Shown in pieces: positions 1-6,128 of a stretch of DNA of 6,128 nucleotides; the first letter of the stretch is position 1; each line of letters begins with the position of its first letter. The DNA is from CAWUJK01 sp963922865 (GTDB lineage: Bacteria; Patescibacteriota; Gracilibacteria; BD1-5; UBA6164). The stretch lies in assembly GCA_963922865.1 (NCBI GenBank), contig CAWUJK010000047.1, forward strand, positions 1 to 6,128, in the 5' to 3' direction. The notes below the pieces were generated by a model. That model did no database searches and had not been told where the DNA came from. It saw only the letters and a list, made by a program, of their open reading frames with translations. The position numbers were made by a program, and so were the translations under genes.

Positions 1-987
1 TTAAAAACGACTCAAGCTATAGACTATGAGAATAGATATCCTTATGTAGAATGAAGGAAACTATGAATACTGACAACAGAAACAAATCAGCCAATTCAAG
101 AGACACTAACAGGCTCAATAGATATAGTATGAACAACAAACACTTACAAATCGTACTTAAAAACTAAAGAAGTAATAACTTGAACTTGAGCAAAATTCAA
201 AGACCTATGAAAAGTAGCAAAGAGTTGATGAAGATGATATAGTTCTAGTTGAAACACTATAGTTTATGGGAATTTAGATTGATTACCAGAAGTCCCAACA
301 GATTGGCGTTCAGTAGATCCTAACTGTGATATAGCAGATATAACAATTTGAACTCAGACCTGGGCATGATGTAATTCAACAATATGAAATTGATTTGAAT
401 GGTGAAAAAAGGATGATTGAAGTAATTGAGTCATGAGTTCTAATCAATGATGTTATAAAAATCATTGATGATCAAGCAATATATTAGATTGTGTTATATG
501 ATCAACTGAAATGTCAAGTACAACAAAATCTAATACTTGGTTTACATGAACGAACTCAAATTGAGATAAGGCTCCAGCAAATATCTGGTGAAAATTATAC
601 ACTTGGCAAAATGCAAAAAATACAGCGTGTAAAAATTGATATCATTTACCATCAGATCAAGAATGGACTATTTTAGAAAATTATCTAGCTTGAACTAATT
701 GTAGAAGTTCAACTTATTGAGTATGTGATGGTTTATGATGGAAAAATCATAATACAAAAACAAAGGATAATAATTTAGTACAAGCTTTGAAAATACCTTT
801 AACTGGTTCTCGTAATAGTAGTTATCATTTTCTTAATCGTTGATATTTTACATTTATATGGAGTTCTACTATTGCTGATAATGATTCTTCTTACGGTAGA
901 GGCTTTTCAGTTTATTCTTCTGATTCAATGAGGCTTAAATGAAATAATACATATAAAGGTTATCCATCTAGATGTATAAAAGATTAA
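1..987 (+). CDS. FISUMP-domain surface protein, 5'-truncated, UGA read as Gly
   Basis: This is the 3' part of a gene, open from the left edge in frame 1 and ending at TAA 985-987, giving 328 residues. It is open only if TGA is glycine (about 31 TGA and 7 GGN glycine codons). Residues about 114-328 match the Fibrobacter succinogenes major paralogous (FISUMP) pattern in order: ITIGTQTW (114-121), GKLYTW (197-202), ACKNGYHLPSDQEW (209-222), IWSST (286-290), GFSV (301-304) and the terminal RCIKD (324-328). Its eight cysteines suggest disulfides and an extracytoplasmic location. Residues 1-100 (YENRYP, then LGILTTETNQPIQE) resemble the body of type IV pseudopilins that carry FISUMP domains in candidate-phyla bacteria; this is inference, because the prepilin leader would lie upstream of the window. 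The FISUMP domain has no established biochemical function; a surface or adhesive role is usually supposed. A terminator follows at 1086. The FISUMP call is confident, the pilin part is not. Confidence 0.87.
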
Positions 988-1071
988 TTATTGTCTGAAA
1001 CTATTTATCATAATGATTTATTTACAATAATTGTATATAAATATAATTGGCAATATATCCCAAAAACAAAA

Positions 1072-1099
1072 TTGACAAGTTTTTTTAAAGAAATAATAT
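1072..1099 (+). promoter_or_regulatory. Predicted sigma70-type promoter for the protease gene
   Basis: A perfect -35 hexamer TTGACA (1072-1077) is followed after 16 bp by TAATAT (1094-1099), one base from the TATAAT consensus. Transcription would start near 1106, leaving a leader of about 100 nt before the ATG at 1205. The -10 box lies on the 5' arm of the terminator hairpin of the preceding gene, so a transcript starting here lacks that arm and would not be terminated by it. AT-rich DNA throws up -10-like hexamers often; the exact TTGACA at good spacing is the stronger part of the call. Confidence 0.5.
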
Positions 1100-1124
1100 G
1101 TTATTATTATTTCTTTATTTTTTT
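1086..1124 (+). terminator. Intrinsic terminator of the FISUMP gene
   Basis: A perfect 13-bp inverted repeat (1086-1098 paired with 1105-1117, containing AAAGAAATAATA and its complement) has a 6-nt loop and is followed by a run of seven T (1118-1124). The stem has a single G-C pair (1090/1113), as may be expected in so AT-rich a genome, so its stability is modest. It lies about 100 nt after the FISUMP stop codon and before the protease gene. The T tract on the other side is not placed to serve the minus strand, so it is read as one-directional. Confidence 0.65.
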
Positions 1125-1204
1125 ATGAACCATTTTTTATTATTTGTTAATATTTATTTTTTAAAATGATTTTATATTTTTATTAATTTAATTTTTATTT
1201 AAAA

Positions 1205-1324
1205 ATGCTATATAAATTTCTTGTCTTATTAGGATTATCAAAACTAAAAAAAATATTTTCTTTTTTTTGAGTATTTTTGATTTTATTAAATATATTCTCT
1301 ATCTCTATTTTAGAAACAAATGCC
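1205..1324 (+). other. Signal peptide of the S8 protease
   Basis: Residues 1-40 have lysines at 4, 13, 15 and 16, then a hydrophobic run from about 17 to 36 (IFSFFGVFLILLNIFSISIL), and a plausible signal peptidase I site after TNA (residue 40). The n-region is long for a Sec signal. A second methionine start within it is not available, so ATG 1205 is the only sensible start. An uncleaved membrane anchor is the alternative. Confidence 0.7.
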
Positions 1325-4300
1325 AATCAAGATTTAGATTTTAATATTATTGAAGAAATAAATAAAAAAAATTCAAAAACATTAAAAGAAAACTATGCCA
1401 AAGATAGAGTTTTAGTTAAATTTAAAAATGATATTTGAAACTCAAAAATGAAAAATAGCCTGAACTCTTTTTGAGAAAAAAACTCAGATATATTTGAAAA
1501 TGTAGGTATATGAATTGTTAAATTTGATGAAAAAACTAAGGATATAGATACTGTTATGTCTGAACTCAAAACACAAAAAAATATAGAATATGTTGAATAT
1601 GATTATATAAGAGAACTTTATTATACTTGAGTTACAACAAACGATACCCTTTCTCACCAACAATGGTATTTAGATTCCATAAAAGCCCCAGAAGCTTGGA
1701 AAATATATGATGATAATCAAGATAAAATACTTGTTTCTGTAAATGATACAGGTTTTGACTATAAACATCCAGACCTAGTATGAAATCTAAAAGATTTATC
1801 AAACCCTTGTAAAACAGATACCTGAGCTTTGATAGAATGATGATGTCCAAACAGTGGTTGGAACTTTGAGTGAAATTGAAACTATGATTCTGCCAATGCA
1901 GTTTTTTCAGAAAATGATATGTATGATATAAGCTGACACTGAACACATGTAGCTGGTACTATTTGAGCCGTTTGAAATAATGGAACTTGAACTATATGAG
2001 TTACTCAAAATGTAGAAATAATGTGAGCAAGACTTGAAACTTATGGTGAACATGTAGGATTTTTTTATGTATCTAATGTAGTTAGAGCCCTAAACTTTGC
2101 TATAGAAAATGATGCTAAAATAGTTAATGCAAGTTATTGAGGAAGCTATTTCTCTAAAATAGAGTATGATACTATAAAAAAAGCAAGAGACAAATGAATT
2201 TTATTCGTGGCTGCAGCCTGAAATGATTCTAAAAATAATGATACTTCACATAAATATCCTTCAGATTATGATTTAGATAATATAATATCTGTGGCAGCTT
2301 TATGAAAAAATGATGAACTAGCTTATTATTCTAACTACTGAGCAACTAGTGTTGATATAGCAGCACCTGGTTGAAATCTTAGAATTGATTCTTGAATTTT
2401 AGCTACTTATCCCTTTTATGAAACTATATGGTCTCATAGTATGGGTAGTTTTTCTTGAATTACTCAATCTTGAACCTGATTAACTTGGAATATTCGTAAG
2501 AATTATATTATTGAAACCCAATCCTGAGCACTTTTTGAAGATTCTTCTTACACTTGAAGTGAAGATAAAACTTTGATATTTGATCAAACTTTTGATTTAT
2601 CTTGAGCTAAATTTGCTAAATTTGAATGACATGTAAGTTGTGATCTTAAATTTTGAGATAACTTAGAACTATTAATAAATGATCAAGTTATATGAAATGC
2701 ATATCCTTATTGGACTTCTTCTAGACAATCCTCCTATTGAAATTTAGAGATCCCAATACCATCAAGTCTTTATAAAAAAGATTCTAAACTAAAAGTTAGA
2801 TTTACTTCAAATTCTGATAATAGTTATTGACATGGTTGTTCACTTGATAATTTTAAAATAATTAAAAATGATGACTCTAAGCATACATATAAATCAATTC
2901 AGTGAACTTCAATGGCTGCTCCTGTTGTATCTTGAATAGCAGCGATGGTTTGGAGCTATAAACCTGATCTTAGTTATTCACAAATAAAAGATATACTTTT
3001 TACTAGTGTTGATAATTTATCTTCTCTTAATTGAAAAGTTTTAACTAACTGAAAAGTTAATGCAAATAATACCATGAAAAGATTGATGTTTCTTTATGGT
3101 ATAACAAAAAATTGAACTTTTGAATGAAATTCGTTTACCGTAAGTAATATAGATTTAAAATCTAAAAATATTACTTTATCTTGATCTAATATATCTCTAA
3201 CTTCAACTTGAAATGTTATAAATTTAGAAAATTCAAATATTTTTTGAACCTGAAGCATAGAAATTTGAGCATGAACTAATATTGTTAATTGATGAAATGT
3301 TATACATACCAACTCAAATGATTTTTCTATTATTTTAAAAGACACCAAATGAAATAATTTATCCTCTTCTTGAAATATAGTAAATGCAGAATCATTAGTT
3401 ATTTCTTATACTTGAAGTATTACAAGCTCAAAATTAAGGATTTATTTTGTTGATTCTAATTCTGTTTGATGAAAAAATATCATATATGATTGAGATTTGC
3501 TACAAAACAATGAGATTGCTATAAAAAATAGTTTTGCAAATAAAAATTTAAAAGCTTACGCATATAAAACTTGAAATACTTTGACTTGATTTGCAAACTC
3601 TATTGAACTTGTGTGATATCATGAAGATATAGTAGGAGATTTAACATTTAACTATACACCTTCTTCTTTTACATGAACTTTAAGTTTTTCTAGTTGAGCT
3701 TTTACAAATAGTACTTGAACTTATATTAAATTAGAATCAACACACTATCCTGTAAATTATAATATATCTTGAGATATTTCCGTAACTCTTACTTGAACTT
3801 TAAATAATAGTGGTATTGTACTTGTTAATCTTAAACCTTGAGATTGAGTAAAGACTTTATCTTGATTTTTGATAAATATAAATGATCAATTTTCAAAGAC
3901 TTTTACTGGTACTATTGAGTTAGATTCAACTAAACCTAGTGCAAGTATTTCTTCAAATACTCCTAGAGATAAAGCACTTAAAGAAATTGAATTTAATTTA
4001 TCTACTATAGACAAAAATTTTAATTCTAACAGTATTGTTTGGACAAATAATTTGAATTGAAACTCTTGAACCTGAACTAAATACATCGTCTCATGAGAAA
4101 CTTCTACTGGGCTTTTAGTTAAAGCTACTTTTTCAGATTTAGCTTGAAATACAGGTTCTATACTAAGTGAATCTTATATAATAGATAATACTTGACCTTT
4201 AGCTCCTTATAATGTTGTATTTAATAAATGACAAATTATAAATTCTTCTAATGTAGATAATTTATCTCTTGTTGGTTCGTGAAATATATCTGAAAGTGGT

Positions 4301-6091
4301 GCTTTAGTTACTTATGAATTTTTGGATAATCAATCATTAAAATCTAGTTGAACTTGAGTTTTATTTTGAGATAGCTTTAACATTTCTCCTGTTAATATTT
4401 CTTGACTGTCTGATTGAAATATAAACTATTTTATTTATTTTACAGATAAAGCTTGAAATAAAGGTTGATCTTTTACTTGAATTACTGTTAAAGAAACCTC
4501 TATTCCTAAATGAACTCTTGAACTTGAAAGTATAACTACTAAAACTAATGTTTGAGTTAAAATTAACTCTTCTGAATATCCAATAAAATATGAACTGTAT
4601 TGAGATTTAGTTAGAACTTATACTTGAGTTTTAAATAATTCTTGAAGTGTTTTTATTGATTTAAAAAATTGAGAATGAAAAAAAGATATTTCTATGAATT
4701 TAATTGATTATTGAGATAATCAGTTTTCTTCTACTTGAAGTATTATATTAGATCAAGTAGCTCCTTTGATCGAGATTAAGTCACATACTGGTCAACATGT
4801 TTCTTCTAGTTTTATAATTTTAACTTGAACTGTTTTAGACGTCAACTGAATAAATAAATTTATTATAAATAGTGAACCTATTTTACTTAACTCTTGAAAA
4901 TTTTCAAAAAGAATAGATTTACTAAAAGGGAAAAATACTATATCCTATGAAGCTTTTGACTCAGCATGAAATTCTTCTTCTTGAAATATTGATATAATAA
5001 GAAATGTTTTTGGATATATACCTAAAATAAATACTTGAAGTTTGAGTAATACTTGATCTATTGAATTTAATGGAAGTTGATTTAGTTCTACTTGAGCTGT
5101 TTTTTCTTCTACTGGTAACTTAAGTTTAGTCTCTAGTATTTGAAATAATTCTGTAGAATTAAGTTTGAGTTGATTAACAATTAATTCTAATTCTTGGAAT
5201 GGTATATTTAATCCTCCAGAGCAGTTTAGTTTTAGTGGTACTTTTACTCATAGTTGATTTACAAAAATAGATAATTTATCATATGATATATGAAGTAAAA
5301 GTAGTGAATTGACTCTTTCTTGAGCAAAAGCTAAAGTTAAGCTTGATGTTTGAAATAATTATAATTGACAAACTCTTTGAATTTTTAGATCAGATGATAG
5401 ATGAAATAATTATAATTTTTTAGATAATTGTTTGATATCTTTATGATTTTGTAGTTTTCAAACTAATAAATTTTCAATTTTTGCTTTGGCTAACCCTTCT
5501 GATTCTAGTCCCTGAAATTTTAGTTTTGTAGATGTTACAAATGCTAATTTATCTAGTGATTATATTTCTAATGAGATAGTTATTTCTTGAATAAATACAT
5601 GATCTAGTATATCTATATCTTCTTGAGAATATAGTATTAATTCTTGAACTTATACAAGTTTAACTTGAACTGTCGTATCTTGAGATAAAATAAAAGTTAA
5701 GCTTAAATCTTCTTCTTCCTATTCTTCTAAAATAGATTCTACTCTTATCATATGATGAGTTAGTGATGTTTATAGTATAACTACAAGAAGTGCCCCTGTT
5801 TCCTCAGGTGGTTGAGGATGATGAGGTTCTTCAAGAAAAACTAAAACTTGTGAGACTAAAGATTTGGTTTGTAAACAAGTATCAAAATCAAGTAGTATAT
5901 ATATATTTTATAGAAAAGATTCTATTTCTTGTTCAGGTTGAAATTTATGAAAAACTTGTGAATTCAAAAAAGAAGAATTAGATAAAGAAAAACTTGATGA
6001 ATTTAATCAAAATACTAGTTCTTGATTAATTTTATATGAAAATTTATCAATTAATGATTTGAAAAAAGATATTAAAATAAACAAAAAGTAA
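1205..6091 (+). CDS. Secreted multidomain subtilisin-like serine protease (peptidase S8), UGA read as Gly
   Basis: A 1628-residue endopeptidase that should cut proteins outside the cell. The frame is open from ATG 1205 (an in-frame TAA at 1184 closes it upstream) to TAA 6089-6091, with about 126 TGA and 33 GGN glycine codons. Order: signal peptide 1-40; I9-like propeptide about 67-140; S8 catalytic domain about 148-625 with Asp181 (NDTGFDYKHPDL), His245 (GHGTHVAG), oxyanion Asn340 (AAAGND) and Ser569 (GTSMAAP), interrupted by a beta-rich insert at about 410-564; a Gly/Ser/Thr-rich, strand-turn region about 640-745; Ig-like modules about 847-1270 with DLAGN, DKAGN and DSAGN motifs; a two-Cys module (C1409, C1416, then FSIFALA); another Ig-like repeat about 1440-1533; seven glycines 1535-1541; a four-Cys tail. 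Its ten cysteines fall in local pairs, fitting secretion and disulfides. The triad is intact, so activity is expected. Substrate is unknown. Typical secreted subtilisins are about 380 residues, so most of this protein is accessory. No Shine-Dalgarno sequence precedes the start. Confidence 0.95.
1403..1624 (+). other. I9-like propeptide (intramolecular chaperone/inhibitor) of the protease
   Basis: Residues about 67-140 start with RVLVKFK and end with IEYVEYDYIRELYY just before the catalytic domain (WYLDSIKAPEAW from 154). This beta-alpha-beta-like segment, with 'VLVKFK' at the start and 'xxVEYVExD' at the end, is the usual pattern of S8 propeptides, which help fold the protease and block it until removed by autocleavage. 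Cleavage is likely between about 141 and 150, but the exact site cannot be read from sequence. Confidence 0.7.
2432..2896 (+). other. Beta-sandwich-like module inserted in the S8 catalytic domain
   Basis: In ordinary subtilases the stretch from the 'ILAT' strand to the GTSMAAP serine box is short. Here about 155 residues (about 410-564) intervene. The insert has the pattern of the jelly-roll modules found in MAM-like or immune-inhibitor-A-like secreted proteins: FDLSGAKFAKFEGHV, then GDNLELLINDQ, then LEIPIP, then KLKVRFTSNSDN, then GHGCSLDNFKI. One cysteine pair (C479, C545) is internal to it. The frame is continuous and TGA codons occur throughout, so this is a domain insertion and not an assembly join. 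Its exact fold is inference; a substrate-binding or exosite role is possible. Confidence 0.65.
3743..3937 (+). repeat. Internal Ig-like repeat, copy 1
   Basis: Residues 847-911 of the protease. It aligns with residues 1124-1187: HYPVNYNISGD against EYPIKYELYGD, TGTLNNSG against TGVLNNSG, VLVNLKPGDG against VFIDLKNGEG, and DQFSKTFTGTIELD against NQFSSTGSIILD. The conserved hydrophobic alternation suggests one beta-sandwich unit. The repeat is clear at protein level and diverged at DNA level, so it is an old duplication. Confidence 0.8.
4574..4765 (+). repeat. Internal Ig-like repeat, copy 2
   Basis: Residues 1124-1187 of the protease, the partner of the unit at residues 847-911. The glycine of LNNSG is TGA here and GGT in copy 1, an internal synonymous pair that supports TGA=Gly. 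It is followed at about 1187-1268 by another Ig-like module ending in EAFDSAGN, which resembles the glucodextranase-B-like pattern (a 'INKFIINSEPI' strand, then 'LLKGKNTISYEAFDSAGN'). Confidence 0.8.
5351..5417 (+). repeat. Pair of 16-bp direct repeats within the protease gene
   Basis: TGAAATAATTATAATT occurs at 5351-5366 and again at 5402-5417, both in frame and both encoding G-N-N-Y-N (residues 1383-1387 and 1400-1404). They flank a GQTLGIFRSDDR segment that leads into the C1409-C1416 pair. This may be chance reuse of a codon string in a low-complexity gene or a small local duplication. Confidence 0.5.
5522..5800 (+). other. C-terminal Ig-like surface repeat of the protease
   Basis: Residues about 1440-1532. 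The order FVDVTNANLSSDYISNEIVISGI, SISSGEYSINSGTYTS, GTVVSGDKIKVKLKSS, then TLIIGGVSDVYSITT matches, as I recall it, a beta-sandwich unit found singly or in tandem in many bacterial surface and secreted proteins (pattern: SN-ITVSGI, G-YSINGG-, GTV-NGD-V-V, TLTIGGVSDTF). It probably serves as a spacer or binding module. I cannot give a database accession from sequence alone. Confidence 0.6.
5807..6088 (+). other. Poly-Gly linker and four-Cys C-terminal tail of the protease
   Basis: Seven glycines in a row (residues 1535-1541, codons GGT GGT TGA GGA TGA TGA GGT, flanked by SS on both sides) separate the Ig-like stalk from a last segment of about 85 residues. That segment holds C1549, C1556, C1576 and C1585 and then a lysine/glutamate-rich, probably helical part (KKEELDKEKLDEF). 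There is no LPXTG motif and no C-terminal hydrophobic helix, so it is not a sortase substrate or a C-terminal membrane anchor. It may be a small disulfide-bonded attachment or binding domain. Function unknown. Confidence 0.6.
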
Positions 6092-6128
6092 ACACTAAAT
6101 CATAATTACAAAAAATATAACAATCTTG
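6092..6128. other. Noncoding tail after the protease stop
   Basis: The last 37 bases are AT-rich. No terminator hairpin, start codon with ribosome binding site or RNA gene is visible before the window ends. Confidence 0.5.

Noticed and set aside
491..676. Short standard-code ORF on the plus strand
   Set aside because: It lies in another frame inside the FISUMP gene, resembles no protein I recognise, and the surrounding frame has clear family motifs.
1144..1178. Second promoter candidate (TTGTTA at 1144 and TATATT at 1173)
   Set aside because: Spacing is 23 bp, outside the usual range, and such hexamers are expected by chance in this nearly pure A/T stretch.
1632..1946. Minus-strand ORF of about 104 residues
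   Set aside because: It is antisense to the propeptide and catalytic-domain region of the protease, where the plus strand shows conserved S8 motifs.
3094..3348. Minus-strand ORF of about 84 residues
   Set aside because: Antisense to the Gly/Ser/Thr-rich part of the protease; low complexity and no recognisable motif.
3869..4060. Plus-strand ORF of about 63 residues starting at TTG
   Set aside because: It is a fragment of the protease frame itself between two TGA codons, not a separate gene.
5896..5910. Short AT dinucleotide run
   Set aside because: It is inside the protease frame, encodes ordinary residues (I-Y-I) and is too short to call a microsatellite.
5790..5981. Plus-strand ORF of about 63 residues near the 3' end
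   Set aside because: It overlaps the protease tail in another frame; the protease frame continues through the poly-Gly and cysteine module to a proper TAA.
1205..6091. Pseudogene riddled with stop codons, or UGA read as Trp or selenocysteine
   Set aside because: Only TGA interrupts the frame, never TAA or TAG, and TGA sits at invariant glycines while TGG encodes tryptophan. Selenocysteine would not occur about 126 times, and decay would not spare the catalytic motifs.
1..6128. tRNA genes, CRISPR arrays, insertion sequences
   Set aside because: No cloverleaf-like segment with GTTCRANYC, no regularly spaced repeats and no terminal inverted repeats with a transposase were seen on either strand.

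Overview
The window uses a recoded genetic code. Read with the standard code it looks almost empty. Read with UGA as glycine (translation table 25) it holds two long plus-strand genes that together cover about 95% of the bases. Decisive positions are family-invariant glycines written as TGA: the S8 histidine box (TGA-CAC-TGA, 1934-1942, giving GHGTHVAG), the GTS motif around the catalytic serine (TGA at 2903) and the AAAGN oxyanion box (TGA at 2219). TGG is retained at tryptophan positions, which argues against the UGA=Trp code. UGA=Gly is known from the candidate phyla Absconditabacteria (SR1) and Gracilibacteria (BD1-5/GN02), so the source is very probably a member of one of these. The strong AT bias and a simple pairing of an adhesin-like protein with an exoprotease are compatible; the window does not show which phylum.

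Layout: (1) 1-987 is the 3' part of a gene for a secreted or surface protein with a FISUMP (Fibrobacter succinogenes major paralogous) domain, possibly fused to a type IV pseudopilin-like N-terminal part; its start lies off the left edge. (2) 988-1204 is a very AT-rich intergenic stretch holding an intrinsic terminator (1086-1124) and, overlapping its 5' arm, a good sigma70-type promoter (TTGACA, 16 bp, TAATAT). (3) 1205-6091 is a complete gene for a 1628-residue secreted subtilisin-like (S8) protease: signal peptide, I9-like propeptide, catalytic domain with D181/H245/N340/S569, an inserted beta-sandwich-like module of about 155 residues just before the catalytic serine, a long Gly/Ser/Thr-rich tail of Ig-like beta domains including a clear internal duplication, then a poly-Gly linker and a small four-cysteine C-terminal module. 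(4) 6092-6128 is noncoding, with nothing recognisable.

The two genes appear to be separate transcription units. Both products look extracytoplasmic and disulfide-containing (8 and 10 cysteines). Together they resemble part of the cell-surface or secreted equipment of a host-dependent or predatory small bacterium, but the lifestyle is inference. No RNA genes, mobile elements or CRISPR arrays were seen.
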